Below are positions 43,215 to 51,978 of a stretch of DNA of 64,000 nucleotides, piece by piece. Both the position numbers and the translations under genes were made by a program. Position 1 is the stretch's first letter. Each line of letters starts with the position of its first letter. Source of the DNA: Thalassospira sp. HF15. Lineage in GTDB: Bacteria; Pseudomonadota; Alphaproteobacteria; Rhodospirillales; Thalassospiraceae. The stretch is taken from contig NZ_JAAVKI010000004.1 in assembly GCF_011806525.1 (NCBI RefSeq), positions 248,001 through 312,000 of the forward strand. Reading direction: 5' to 3'. The notes under the pieces were generated by a model. The model saw only the letters and a program-made list of their open reading frames with translations, was not told the DNA's origin and ran no database searches.

Positions 43215-43594
43215 TTTGGAGCAAAATCCACAGTCACTTTGGCCACTGCGCCGACGCTCGAGCTAATGACTTCCCCTTCGTAAGAATATCCACCTCTCAT
43301 ACAAGCCGCGAGATAGTTCATCTTAGTTGGCAGGTTGCCAACGTCGTCACCAGAAGTTGTCTGCGCGACCAGTCGCTTATTGTGAACTAGGACCACCTTT
43401 GTTCCGACAGGTGGGACGGTATTGTGCGAGGTAAAATACCCACTATGGTTTACATCTTCCAGCGCAATAGAGAACGCCCTTTCACACCGATCCCCTTGAC
43501 CACCATTACCATCTTCACTTCCAGATCCGGAACCTCCTGACCTGCCGGAAGAACCCGGATAATCGGAAAAACTACCTGAACCAGTACTTCCCAT
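43211..43594 (-). CDS. Small Gly/Ser-rich protein with Met-Gly start, first gene of the island
   Basis: A 127-residue protein. Residues 1-35 are almost all Gly, Ser and Asp, probably disordered, and begin Met-Gly-Ser, so removal of the first Met would expose an N-terminal glycine. Residues about 38-127 look like a compact beta-rich domain (VPPVGTKVVLVHNKRLVA, then GDDVGNLPTKMNYLAACMRGGYSYEGEVIS), faintly reminiscent of HIRAN-like folds; I do not assign a family. The start is firm: GGGAGGAG precedes ATG 43594. It is the first gene of the island operon. An exposed Gly tail next to a QueC-like gene makes it a candidate conjugation substrate. Confidence 0.72.
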   Translation of the reverse strand: MGSTGSGSFSDYPGSSGRSGGSGSGSEDGNGGQGDRCERAFSIALEDVNHSGYFTSHNTVPPVGTKVVLVHNKRLVAQTTSGDDVGNLPTKMNYLAACMRGGYSYEGEVISSSVGAVAKVTVDFAPK

Positions 43595-43728
43595 TTTACT
43601 CCTCCCTATAAGTATGACCTTTAATTGGATAAAATTACCTATGGTTGATATTCAACACAAACATACCTGTTATACACAAATCAAACATTTTTTTCTTATA
43701 TAAGGTGAGCAAGCCCATAGGCACCAAT
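43595..43728 (-). promoter_or_regulatory. AT-rich leader/promoter region of the island operon
   Basis: Very AT-rich sequence lies between the right terminator copy and the first island gene. TTGTGT and TAATTT separated by 17 bases on the minus strand, and a TATATAA near the right edge, are possible core elements, but no single promoter stands out. I see no preQ1 riboswitch and no operator palindrome. Confidence 0.4.
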
Positions 43729-43764
43729 AAAAAAACCGACGCAATGCGTCGGCTTTTCGGTGTC
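43729..43764. terminator. Palindromic terminator, right copy flanking the island (rluC terminator)
   Basis: CCGACGCAATGCGTCGG with flanking A and T runs lies 21 bases past the rluC stop and serves that gene on the minus strand. It is a near-duplicate of 40533-40568. The only differences are four single bases, one being the palindrome centre. Confidence 0.88.
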
Positions 43765-43785
43765 TAATGGTCTATCAACCCTGCC

Positions 43786-44889
43786 CTATCTCTTGCGGGC
43801 GCGCGACGGCTTTGCCTTTGGCTTGGGCTTTTCTTCCTTCTCGCGGTGAATTTCCGGGGTCAGGAATTTGGTCGGTGTTTTCGGATCGAAATTCAGCTTT
43901 TTGAGCGTTTCGGCAAAATGTTCAGGCACCGGTGCTTCGATCACGACCCGCTGCCCGGTCACCGGATGCGGGAAGTCAATCGCACGCGCATGCAGGTGCA
44001 TCTTGTTCGACACGCCATCCAGGAATGCTTTGGGTCCGCCATATTTGCCATCGCCGAGGATCGGGCAGCCAATTGCCTCGCAGTGAACGCGAAGCTGATG
44101 GGTACGTCCGGTCAGTGGCGACAGGGCAAGCCAGGCGGCCTTGCGCCCGGCGCGATGAAGCTGGCGGAAGACCGATTGCGCCGATTTTCCAAGTTTCTCG
44201 TCGATGACCATCTTCTCACCGCCCTTGCCTGCCAGTTTGGCAAGCGGCGCGTCAATCATGCCTTCGCGTTCGGATGGCGCACCGGTGACAATTGCCCAGT
44301 AAAGTTTACGGGTCGATTTGTCCTTGAATGCCTTGGTCAGGGCATGGGCCGCACTGGCCGACCGCGCCAACAGCAAAACACCACTGGTGTCCTTATCAAG
44401 ACGGTGAACCAGTTTCGGGCGTTCCTTGCTATCGAGTTTAAGGGCATCAAGCATGCCATCGACATGGACATTGGTGTTGGTCCCGCCTTGCACGGCAAGA
44501 CCGGCGGGCTTGTTGATCGCCAGCACCAACTCATCATAGAAAATGACGGAATCGCGAAGCGCCTGCAGCTCTGCCTCGGTCGCATCGGACTTGGCGGGGC
44601 CGGCCTGTTTGCGTTGCTGGACTTCGGACGGGTTATAACCCAAACCGTCTTCGGCCCAAGGGCCGGTACCGCCGCCAGACATCACCGGCACGGGCGGGAC
44701 ACGGATTTCCTGGCCCGGTTCGACACGCTGATTGGCCTTGGCACGTTTGCCATCGACACGGATCTGACCGCCGCGCAGGAACTTCTGGACCTGACCGAAT
44801 GTGAATTCAGGGCAGTTGCGCTTGAACCAGCGATCGAGGCGAATATCGCCCTCGTCTGCCTTGACCTTGCGCAGAGTGACACCACTCAT
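43786..44889 (-). CDS. rluC: Ribosomal large subunit pseudouridine synthase RluC-type
   Basis: This 367-residue enzyme of the RluA family starts with an S4 RNA-binding domain (residues about 17-75, RLDRWFKRNCPEFTFGQVQKFLRGGQIRVDGKR). The catalytic domain has the active-site motif LVHRLDKDTSGVLLLA near residue 161, where the Asp is the nucleophile. It converts specific uridines of 23S rRNA to pseudouridine. The Lys/Arg/Pro-rich C-terminal tail is an extension. It overlaps crcB by four bases, a pairing common in Alphaproteobacteria. Confidence 0.9.
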   Translation of the reverse strand: MSGVTLRKVKADEGDIRLDRWFKRNCPEFTFGQVQKFLRGGQIRVDGKRAKANQRVEPGQEIRVPPVPVMSGGGTGPWAEDGLGYNPSEVQQRKQAGPAKSDATEAELQALRDSVIFYDELVLAINKPAGLAVQGGTNTNVHVDGMLDALKLDSKERPKLVHRLDKDTSGVLLLARSASAAHALTKAFKDKSTRKLYWAIVTGAPSEREGMIDAPLAKLAGKGGEKMVIDEKLGKSAQSVFRQLHRAGRKAAWLALSPLTGRTHQLRVHCEAIGCPILGDGKYGGPKAFLDGVSNKMHLHARAIDFPHPVTGQRVVIEAPVPEHFAETLKKLNFDPKTPTKFLTPEIHREKEEKPKPKAKPSRARKR

Positions 44890-45278
44890 TGCAGAACACC
44901 CCTTACCAGCGCGATAGCGCCAAACAATGCCGAAATGCCGACCACCACGGAAACAATCACATAGAGGGCCGAAAGCCCCATACTGCCCCGTTCATACAAG
45001 GTCGCAACATCCAGCGAAAACGTCGAAAAAGTTGTAAACGCCCCCAGAAAACCGGTCACAAGAAGTGCGCGCGTTTCAAGCCCCATGGACAGTTTCAGGG
45101 CGGAAACCTCGATCAGCACCCCCATCAGGAAAGACCCGACGATATTGACTGTCAGCGTTCCCCAGGGAAATCCAGAACCCATCACAGAGCCCATCATAAC
45201 GGACACACTGTGACGTGCGACGGCACCAATGGCACCGCCCAAGGCAATGGATGCGATTAACAACGGTGAAAATTGCAT
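44886..45278 (-). CDS. crcB: Fluoride channel CrcB/Fluc
   Basis: A 130-residue membrane protein with four helices, exporting fluoride as a dual-topology dimer. The family motifs GGAIGAVARH, PWGTLTVNIVGSFLMG (with the conserved Asn) and GFLGAFTTFSTFSLD are all present. I looked for a fluoride riboswitch upstream and did not find one. It is translationally coupled to rluC. Confidence 0.93.
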   Translation of the reverse strand: MQFSPLLIASIALGGAIGAVARHSVSVMMGSVMGSGFPWGTLTVNIVGSFLMGVLIEVSALKLSMGLETRALLVTGFLGAFTTFSTFSLDVATLYERGSMGLSALYVIVSVVVGISALFGAIALVRGVLQ

Positions 45279-45435
45279 GGCGCGGAACCTATTCCCTCAG
45301 TCCTGAAATGTCACGTGTGAATACGGCATGGGGCCATGGCAAGAATAAGAGGCCTGTTTCAAAGCCATGACCTGTATGCGTCCCCTTTTTGGCATCAAAC
45401 ACCAAGGGGCGCAGATGATCAATCTTATTGGTGCC

Positions 45436-45969
45436 TTATTGGTTCTGGCCCATCCGGGTCACGACATCCGCCAGCCAGGCACGCGTGCGCTTTTCATTTT
45501 GTCCCAAGTCTTCAACGCCATAGACCGACTTGGCCAACATACAGAATGTCACATTATCGCCAGTTTCCGGCAGGATCAGCTCGATCTCGACCCAGTCGGG
45601 GAAGCGAAAGACCGGCGTGCGCGCCAGGAAATAAAGACGACCCGCCTCGCCGCCCGGCACATCGTTCTTGAGCGCCATACCATGATCGCGCGCGGTATCA
45701 ATCAACACCTCGGTCAATGTCGCGACAGATGTATTAAAGCTTGGGCTTTGCATGGCACGGTCGGTTTCGGGCAACCGGTCGGCCGGACATGTCAGGAAGA
45801 AATTGCTGGTTGTCGGCAGGTCGGCATCGCGCCCAAAGGTGATATTGGGTGGATCACCTGCTGGCAGCATATGGTCCATCAGCCCGGTAAAGCGGACGGT
45901 TATGAAAATGCCTGCCAGTAAAAGCAGTCCCCAAATTGCAAACATCGCCAACCGTTTCAATGATACCAC
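45436..45969 (-). CDS. DUF1499 family protein
   Basis: A 177-residue protein with one N-terminal transmembrane helix or uncleaved signal (residues 8-27) and a periplasmic domain. The PVFRFPDWVEIELILPETGDNVTF stretch and the LAKSVYGVEDLGQNEKRTRAWL end match DUF1499, a family of unknown function. ATG 45969 is the start. It is a single gene. Confidence 0.78.
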   Translation of the reverse strand: MVSLKRLAMFAIWGLLLLAGIFITVRFTGLMDHMLPAGDPPNITFGRDADLPTTSNFFLTCPADRLPETDRAMQSPSFNTSVATLTEVLIDTARDHGMALKNDVPGGEAGRLYFLARTPVFRFPDWVEIELILPETGDNVTFCMLAKSVYGVEDLGQNEKRTRAWLADVVTRMGQNQ

Positions 45970-46032
45970 CTGCCAAAGACCAAGCGTTTGCCCACACGAG
46001 CAAGAACACCATAGACCAAACAGTGCAGAATC

Positions 46033-46065
46033 AAAATGCCCGACCGGAGCAACCGTCGGGCATTT
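46033..46065 (-). terminator. Terminator after azoR
   Basis: AAATGCCCGAC (46034-46044) pairs with GTCGGGCATTT (46055-46065), followed on the minus strand by TTTTGATT. It is about 95 bases beyond the azoR stop codon. Confidence 0.8.
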
Positions 46066-46159
46066 CGGGCTACCAACCCGTCAATCAGCGAACCAAGGGG
46101 GGGGATATGGAAATTCGCTGATCGGCGGATGAGTATCGGGACGCTGTATTTTGGCCGTT

Positions 46160-46765
46160 TTAAGCCGCAGTCGGGAGCTTTGCTGCTTCGACATTGGCAA
46201 TGGCTTTGGCCATGGCTTCTTCGGCGTTGACACCAAAGCCCGAGGCTTCGACGACTTCAACATCGGTGATGCCGATAAAGGCCAGTACCTGTTTCAGATA
46301 CGGGGTCGCGAAATCAGCCGGGCTGTTCACAGGAACACCGCCGGTGGCCGCAACGATATAGGCTTTTTTGCCTTCGACCAGGCCAACCGGACCGTTTTCG
46401 GTGTAGTTGAAGGTCACACCAACACGGGCAATCAGATCAACCCAGGCCTTAAGCGTCGAGGGAACCGAGAAGTTGTACATCGGCGCGCCGATCACAAGAA
46501 TGTCGGCATCAAGAAGTTCGGCAACCATCTTGTCAGATGCGGCGATGACTTCTTTTTGCGCGTCCGAGCGATCTTCGGCCGGGGTGTAATAGGCGCCGAC
46601 GGTTTCGCCGGTAATGGCCGAAACGAGCGCTTCATTGGTATCGCGTTCAGCAACTTTTGCCGAAGGATCGGCAGCCTTGATACGGTCAATCAGTTTCAGG
46701 GCGATCTGGCGGGAGTTCGAGTTCTCACCATTCACAGATGCGCTGACATGCAGAATATTGGTCAT
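46160..46765 (-). CDS. azoR: FMN-dependent NADH-azoreductase
   Basis: This 201-residue flavodoxin-fold quinone/azo reductase has LHVSASVNGENSNSRQIALKL at the N-terminus for the FMN phosphate and the APMYNFSVPSTLKAWVDLIARVGVTF motif near residues 95-120 typical of AzoR. The YIVAATGG segment also fits. It reduces quinones and azo compounds using NADH. The start has an AGGAGA site. It is transcribed separately from rarA, with an operator-like inverted repeat in between. Confidence 0.92.
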   Translation of the reverse strand: MTNILHVSASVNGENSNSRQIALKLIDRIKAADPSAKVAERDTNEALVSAITGETVGAYYTPAEDRSDAQKEVIAASDKMVAELLDADILVIGAPMYNFSVPSTLKAWVDLIARVGVTFNYTENGPVGLVEGKKAYIVAATGGVPVNSPADFATPYLKQVLAFIGITDVEVVEASGFGVNAEEAMAKAIANVEAAKLPTAA

Positions 46766-46869
46766 TTTCAGTCTCCTAGTCCGGGTTTGTTTGTTGCCCC
46801 GAACTTAACCCCGCCAAACATTTCTGTTTAGCCAGAGACTCTTCACCATATTGTTTCCATTTTGGCACC

Positions 46870-46890
46870 TAACTAACCGATAGCTAGTTA
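46870..46890. promoter_or_regulatory. Operator-like inverted repeat upstream of azoR
   Basis: TAACTA and TAGTTA, nine bases apart, form an inverted repeat at the end of rarA, about 105 bases upstream of azoR. Azoreductase genes are often controlled by HxlR- or LysR-type regulators. No regulator gene is adjacent, so this is only a suggestion. Confidence 0.3.
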
Positions 46891-48194
46891 TTGTCGCGTT
46901 TCTTTTGACGCTCTGCGCGTAATCGGTCGAAATATTCAACCCGCTTTTTCAAATCACGCTCAAATCCGCGCTCGACCGGCTCGTAAAAGTTCTGGCGGCG
47001 CATGCCTTCGGGGAAGTAATTCTGCCCGGAAAAACCATCTTCCTGATCATGATCATAGGCATAGCCGGAGCCATACCCGATATCGGCCATCAGTTTGGTC
47101 GGCGCATTGAGGATATGGGCCGGTGGCATCAGCGATCCGGTATCCCGCGCAATCTTGAGCGACTTTTTATAAGCCGCGTACCCGGCATTGGATTTGGGCG
47201 CCAGGGCGAGATAGATCACCGCCTGCGCCAAGGCCAGTTCGCCTTCGGGACTGCCAAGGCGTTCGTAGGATTCCCAAGCCCCGATGCAGAATTGCTGGGC
47301 CTGCGGATCGGCAAGGCCGATATCCTCGACCGCCATGCGTGTCAGACGCCGGGCAACGAATTTGGGGTCCTCGCCACCAGCCAGCATGCGGTTAAACCAA
47401 TAAAGGGCCGCATCCGGGTCCGAGCCGCGAATGGATTTATGCAGCGCACTGATCAGGTTGTAGTGACTGTCATCGCCCTTATCGTAAATCGGCATGCGCT
47501 TTTGCACGGTGCGGGCAAGCTCGGCCACGCCAAGCGGGCCATCATCGCTGGGCGGCAAGGAAAAGAGTTCCTCAGCCAAGTTCAGGCAATAACGCCCGTC
47601 GCCATCGGCCATGGCGCGCAGGGTTTCGCGTGCTTCGGGTGTGACGGGCAGATCAAAGCCCATTTCCTTTTCGGCACGCACCAGCAATTCTTCAAGGCCC
47701 TGATCATCAAGGCGCTTGAGCACCAGCACCTGACAACGTGACAGCAATGCTGCATTCAGCTCAAAGGACGGGTTTTCGGTGGTCGCACCGATTAACGTAA
47801 TGGTGCCGTCTTCGACATAGGGCAGGAAGCTGTCCTGCTGGGCCTTGTTGAACCGGTGGATCTCGTCAATAAACAGCAATGTCGCCCCGCCGGTGGACCG
47901 ACGCGCACGCGCGCGCTCAAACACCTTGCGCAGGTCGGCAACACCGGAAAAGATCGCCGAAAGCGGCTCAAACGCCATATCAGCAACATCCGCCATCAGG
48001 CGGGCCAGTGTCGTCTTGCCACAGCCCGGCGGCCCCCACAGCACGACCGAGGGAACGCGTCCGGTCTTGATCATGCGGGTGATAGGGCCATCATCGCCAA
48101 ACAGATGCCCCTGCCCGACAACTTCGTCGAGTTTGGCGGGGCGCAGTCTGTCGGCCAACGGGCGCGTGACCTGACTTTCAAACAGGGAAACCAT
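46884..48194 (-). CDS. rarA: Replication-associated recombination protein A
   Basis: This 436-residue AAA+ ATPase of the RarA/MgsA/WRNIP1 family acts at stalled replication forks. Walker A GPPGCGKTTLA is near residue 56, Walker B LLFIDEIHRFNKAQQD near residue 106, and sensor 1 LIGATTENPSFEL near residue 135. The C-terminal tetramerisation domain contains HYNLISALHKSIRGSDPDAALYWFNRMLAGGEDP. Full length and intact. The frame could not be extended to a better start. Confidence 0.93.
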   Translation of the reverse strand: MVSLFESQVTRPLADRLRPAKLDEVVGQGHLFGDDGPITRMIKTGRVPSVVLWGPPGCGKTTLARLMADVADMAFEPLSAIFSGVADLRKVFERARARRSTGGATLLFIDEIHRFNKAQQDSFLPYVEDGTITLIGATTENPSFELNAALLSRCQVLVLKRLDDQGLEELLVRAEKEMGFDLPVTPEARETLRAMADGDGRYCLNLAEELFSLPPSDDGPLGVAELARTVQKRMPIYDKGDDSHYNLISALHKSIRGSDPDAALYWFNRMLAGGEDPKFVARRLTRMAVEDIGLADPQAQQFCIGAWESYERLGSPEGELALAQAVIYLALAPKSNAGYAAYKKSLKIARDTGSLMPPAHILNAPTKLMADIGYGSGYAYDHDQEDGFSGQNYFPEGMRRQNFYEPVERGFERDLKKRVEYFDRLRAERQKKRDNN

Positions 48195-48400
48195 GCAGCG
48201 ACATCATGATGTTGAACGGGTTGGTGACTTTGGCGAAACGTAACACGCAGATGACAATCAGGACAGATGAAACATCGCTCATTGACGCTTCCAAACGTGC
48301 GGCATAGCTTTCAGACTTATTCCCGCCCAAACAACAAAAAGAACCTGTTTGTGACGCCTGTTCCCGCCTGCCTGATCTGCATTCCTTGCCGGGGTCTGAT

Positions 48401-49624
48401 ATGACATCGCCTGGTACACCGGCCAAACTGCCCATCGTGATCGGGTTGGGTACAGGACAGACCCTTGCATTTGGCACCACGCTGTATCTTCCCGCCATTC
48501 TGGCAGAGCCGATGGCGGTTGAGCTTGGCATTCCGCCCGGCTGGGCGTTTGGCGCCTTTTCACTGGCACTGGTTTTTGCCGCCCTGCTTGGTCCCAAGGC
48601 AGGGGCACGGATTGATCAGTTTGGTGGACGGACGGTGCTGGCTGTGTCCAGCCTGATCTTTGCTGCCGGTCTTGCGATGCTGGGCACGGCGGACAGCCTG
48701 ACCATGATGTGTGTGGCCTGGTGTGTGATTGGGGTTGGCATGTCGATGGGGCTTTATGAATCGGCCTTTGCCACACTGAGCTGGATTTACGGCCATGATG
48801 CGCGCGGGCCGATTACCGGCATCACCCTGATTGCCGGGTTTGCCAGTACGATCTGCTGGCCGATTACCGCCGGGATCGAGGCCGAATTTGACTGGCGCAC
48901 GGCGTGTTATTTCTGGGCGGTGATGCATATCGTGCTGGGCTTGCCGCTTAACCTGTTTCTGATCCCGCGCACCCGCGATGGTCATCACGGTAAGAAGGAA
49001 GATGACACTGCAAAACCGGCCCCTGCCCCGACCAAGCTTTCGCGACAGGATATCTTCAATATGCCGATGATCCTGCTGGCCATTGTGTTTGCCGCCAGCT
49101 GGTTTACGGCAACCGCCATGGCCGCGCATTTGCCGCGCCTGTTAGAAATATCGGGCATGGATGCGGCCGGTGCCCTGATTGCGGCATCGCTGGTCGGTCC
49201 GGCGCAGGTTGCCGGTCGATTGGCGGAATTCGGTTTGCTTAAAAAGATGCATCCGCTGATTTCTTCACGGCTTTCGGCCCTGACCCATCCGATTGGGGCT
49301 GTGTTGCTTTTGATCTTTGGCGGGCCTGTCGGGATGCTGTTTACCAGCCTGCACGGGATCGGCAATGGCATCTTGACCATTGCCAAGGGCACATTACCGC
49401 TGGCGACCTTTGGCCCGGCCGGATATGGCGCCCGGCAAGGCTATATCATGGCACCGTCACGCTTTGCACAGGCCGCCGCCCCGTTTGTCTTCGGGCTTCT
49501 GATTGATGATTACGGGCAGTATGCCATTTTACTGACCATCGCATTGGGGCTTGTGACCTTTGTCGCCCTGATGATGCTGCGCCATCGTCCCTACACGCCG
49601 GGCGAGGCCGCGGACCAACGATAA
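48401..49624 (+). CDS. Major facilitator superfamily transporter
   Basis: A 407-residue protein with twelve predicted helices, cytoplasmic loop basic/acidic residues around 190-215 and the MFS-like RIDQFGGRTVLA loop between helices 2 and 3 (a variant of the GxxxDRxGRR motif). Substrate unknown; the overall pattern resembles the monocarboxylate/oxalate-formate antiporter-like group. ATG 48401 is preferred over TTG 48386. Single gene ended by the terminator at 49626. Confidence 0.85.
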   Translation: MTSPGTPAKLPIVIGLGTGQTLAFGTTLYLPAILAEPMAVELGIPPGWAFGAFSLALVFAALLGPKAGARIDQFGGRTVLAVSSLIFAAGLAMLGTADSLTMMCVAWCVIGVGMSMGLYESAFATLSWIYGHDARGPITGITLIAGFASTICWPITAGIEAEFDWRTACYFWAVMHIVLGLPLNLFLIPRTRDGHHGKKEDDTAKPAPAPTKLSRQDIFNMPMILLAIVFAASWFTATAMAAHLPRLLEISGMDAAGALIAASLVGPAQVAGRLAEFGLLKKMHPLISSRLSALTHPIGAVLLLIFGGPVGMLFTSLHGIGNGILTIAKGTLPLATFGPAGYGARQGYIMAPSRFAQAAAPFVFGLLIDDYGQYAILLTIALGLVTFVALMMLRHRPYTPGEAADQR

Positions 49625-49625
49625 G

Positions 49626-49663
49626 AAAAAGGCACGCACCAAGTGGCACGTGCCTTTTCTTTT
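49626..49663 (+). terminator. Terminator after the MFS gene
   Basis: AAAAGGCACG and CGTGCCTTTT pair across a 12-base loop, followed by CTTTT. It lies between the convergent MFS and protease genes and could serve both. Confidence 0.8.
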
Positions 49664-49683
49664 GGACTGATATCGCCAACCGG

Positions 49684-51141
49684 TTACAGGGTGAAATCGC
49701 CGGTCAGGACTTTGCCATCCCGTTTGACTGAAATCTTCCAGTCGCGACTGCGTTCTCCGGCGCGGATCACTTCCTTGAAGCGCGCGACCGAGTCAATTGG
49801 CTGTCCATTGACCTCGACAATATAGTCGCCCGCCTGAAGACGGGTGCGGCGTGCCAGACTGTCGCGGGCAACCGCAAGGATCATGACACCTTCGCTGAGT
49901 GTGTCGATGCCAAGTTCATCGGCCAGTGCCGGGTTCATATTGGCGATCTTGGTGCCACTAAACGGATTGCGGCCATCAATGATGCTTTCATCGCGCGCCG
50001 GCAGTTCCGGAGCGACTTCAAGCGGCATGGCCAGCACGGTTTCGACCCCACGACGCAGAACGGACAGATTTGCCTCGCCTTTTAGCTCAAGCGTCGCGAT
50101 GCGGAATTTAAGCTCGTTGGGATTATCGACCGCAAGACCATTGACCGCGACAACAACATCACCAGATTGCAGACCGCCCCGTGCCGCCGGACTGCCTTCA
50201 CGGACCTTGTTGATCAGAACCCCGTGCGGGCGATCCAGCTCAAGGGATGCTGCCAGATCGGCCGTCACCGACTGCCCTGCCGCACCGAGCCACGGACGGC
50301 GAAGGTCGCCACTGATCAGACCGCGCATGACAACCTTGACCATATTGGCCGGAACCGCAAAGCCGATACCGTTTGATCCGCCGGATTTGGTGAAAATCGC
50401 CGAATTGACGCCAATCAGATTGCCATCAATGTCAACAAGCGCACCGCCGGAGTTGCCCGGGTTAATCGCCGCATCGGTCTGAATGAAGGATTGGTAGTCC
50501 TGACCGGTGACACCGGCACGCGCCAGTGCCGAAACAATGCCGCTGGTCACGGTCTGACCGACGCCAAACGGATTGCCGATGGCAAGCACAAGGTCACCGA
50601 CCTCAACCGCATCAGAGTCGCCAAACGGGATGGCCGGCAATTCCTTATCCACATCGCGCAGTTTCAGCACCGCAAGATCGGTGCGTTCGTCCGAGCCAAC
50701 CAGATCGGCGTCAAATTCACGGTTGTCATGCAAGACAACGCGAATTTCACTGGCCCCATTAATGACGTGATGGTTGGTAACCACAGTGCCATCGCCCGAG
50801 ACAATCACACCCGAGCCAAGCGAGCGTTCAACGCGCTGGCGCGGCGCGCCAAAGGCGCCGCCGAACCGATCCCCGAAGAATTGCTTGAAGAACGGGTCAT
50901 TGAAAAACGGCGTGCGCTGGCGTTGTTCGACCACCTTTTTGGTGTAGATGTTGACAACCGCTGGCGCGGTTTGCTTGACCAATGGCGAAAGCGACATCTT
51001 GATTTCGGCCTGGCTCGACGGCAAACGCCGATCCAGCATGGTTTCATCGCTTTGGGCATGGGCCAGATTGACTGGGCCAGATACAGCCGCCATTGCGATC
51101 AGGGCAAAGGCGACAATCTTCGAAATCCATCTTGCCTGCAC
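49684..51141 (-). CDS. Periplasmic Do-family serine protease (DegP/DegQ-like)
   Basis: This 485-residue HtrA-type protease and chaperone has the catalytic His in VVTNHHVI, Asp in ERTDLAVL and Ser in GNSGGALV, followed by two PDZ domains (about residues 260-350 and 385-480). The frame is open to an ATG at 51198 with no ribosome site. GTG 51141 has AGAGAG upstream and gives a clean signal peptide ending AHA-QS near residue 29, so it is used here. Whether it is DegP or DegQ cannot be decided. It is close to rarA and rluC, as often seen in this group of bacteria. Confidence 0.9.
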   Translation of the reverse strand: MQARWISKIVAFALIAMAAVSGPVNLAHAQSDETMLDRRLPSSQAEIKMSLSPLVKQTAPAVVNIYTKKVVEQRQRTPFFNDPFFKQFFGDRFGGAFGAPRQRVERSLGSGVIVSGDGTVVTNHHVINGASEIRVVLHDNREFDADLVGSDERTDLAVLKLRDVDKELPAIPFGDSDAVEVGDLVLAIGNPFGVGQTVTSGIVSALARAGVTGQDYQSFIQTDAAINPGNSGGALVDIDGNLIGVNSAIFTKSGGSNGIGFAVPANMVKVVMRGLISGDLRRPWLGAAGQSVTADLAASLELDRPHGVLINKVREGSPAARGGLQSGDVVVAVNGLAVDNPNELKFRIATLELKGEANLSVLRRGVETVLAMPLEVAPELPARDESIIDGRNPFSGTKIANMNPALADELGIDTLSEGVMILAVARDSLARRTRLQAGDYIVEVNGQPIDSVARFKEVIRAGERSRDWKISVKRDGKVLTGDFTL

Positions 51142-51285
51142 GTCACACTCTCTCTGTTTTGGTTTGCTGCTCGCGGTGCTATGACCGAAAAGACGCATGA
51201 TCTAATCAAGATCAATTAGGGAAATTAGAATTGCCGCGCAACCTTGGCGGAAATATGAACGATTTGGCATTTAGGAACATTTTGC

Positions 51286-51325
51286 CAAAAGAAAACGGGC
51301 GACACCGTAAGGCATCGCCCGTTTC
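51286..51325 (-). terminator. Terminator of the S10-spc-alpha ribosomal cluster
   Basis: AAACGGGCGA (51293-51302) pairs with TCGCCCGTTT (51315-51324) and the minus strand continues TTTTCTTTT. It lies directly downstream of rplQ. Confidence 0.87.
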
Positions 51326-51350
51326 TGTTTCTTAAAGGCCGAAACGTTGC

Positions 51351-51782
51351 TTATTCAGCAACAGCTTCGTCGCCTTCGCCCTCTGCTTCGAGGCGAGCAC
51401 GGTCTTCCGCGCCTTTTGCATCGGCGTTGCGATCAACAAGTTCAATCACAGCAACCGGAGCCGCATCGCCGTAACGGAAGCCAGCCTTGAGAACGCGGGT
51501 GTAACCACCGGAACGCTCTTTGTAGCGGTCAGCGATTTCGCCGAACAGCTTGGCTACGACTTTGTCGTCACGCAGGATCGAAATGGCCTGACGGCGTGCA
51601 TGCAGGTCGCCCCGCTTGCCCAGCGTAATCAGTTTTTCGACATACGGGCGAAGATCCTTGGCCTTCGGAAGAGTGGTTTTGATCTGCTCGTGGGTGAGCA
51701 GCGAAACTGCCATGTTGGCAAACATCGCCTTACGATGGGACGAAGTACGATTAAGCTTACGGCCTTGCATACCGTGACGCAT
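51351..51782 (-). CDS. rplQ: 50S ribosomal protein L17
   Basis: A 143-residue L17 beginning [21 protein letters not shown], with AAGGAGAG before ATG 51782. The acidic C-terminal tail (rich in Glu, Ala, Asp) is longer than in E. coli, as common in Alphaproteobacteria. L17 lies near the peptide exit tunnel. It is the last gene of the alpha operon, separated from rpoA by about 200 non-coding bases and followed by the terminator at 51286. Confidence 0.96.
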   Translation of the reverse strand: MRHGMQGRKLNRTSSHRKAMFANMAVSLLTHEQIKTTLPKAKDLRPYVEKLITLGKRGDLHARRQAISILRDDKVVAKLFGEIADRYKERSGGYTRVLKAGFRYGDAAPVAVIELVDRNADAKGAEDRARLEAEGEGDEAVAE

Positions 51783-51978
51783 GGTAACTCTCCTTAATAG
51801 CCTGGCTTCGCTCACGAAACCGATTGTAAAACCGCGCCGCCACCCTGATCACTCGTGATACGAGGCCAGGTCATGCACGTGCGGTGTGGGCAACAAGCCC
51901 GCCGGATGCCCAAACAACTGGGTTCTCCGGGTTGGAACGTAATGTTCCGATATCGGCCCGAAGGCCGAAGACCCGTTC

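Larger units (their letters stand above)
40567..43728. mobile_element. AT-rich accessory island between duplicated terminators
   Basis: This roughly 3.2-kb segment has four overlapping minus-strand genes: a Met-Gly small protein, a PfkB-deoxyribosyltransferase fusion, a QueC-like enzyme and an HhH-GPD protein. It lies between two near-identical 36-base terminator copies. It is clearly more AT-rich than the genes on both sides and splits the usual HAD/rluC neighbourhood. No integrase or transposase is encoded, so it appears to be a cargo module placed at a convergent-gene terminator. Its likely role in defence is inferred from gene families. Confidence 0.72.

Noticed and set aside
40567..43594. 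Calling the island a CBASS operon
   Set aside because: No CD-NTase, no Cap2/Cap3-type genes and no effector with a nucleotide sensor are present; only the QueC-like and HhH-GPD families are shared.
45279..45435. Fluoride riboswitch upstream of crcB
   Set aside because: The conserved GGNGATGG and pseudoknot blocks could not be found on the minus strand.
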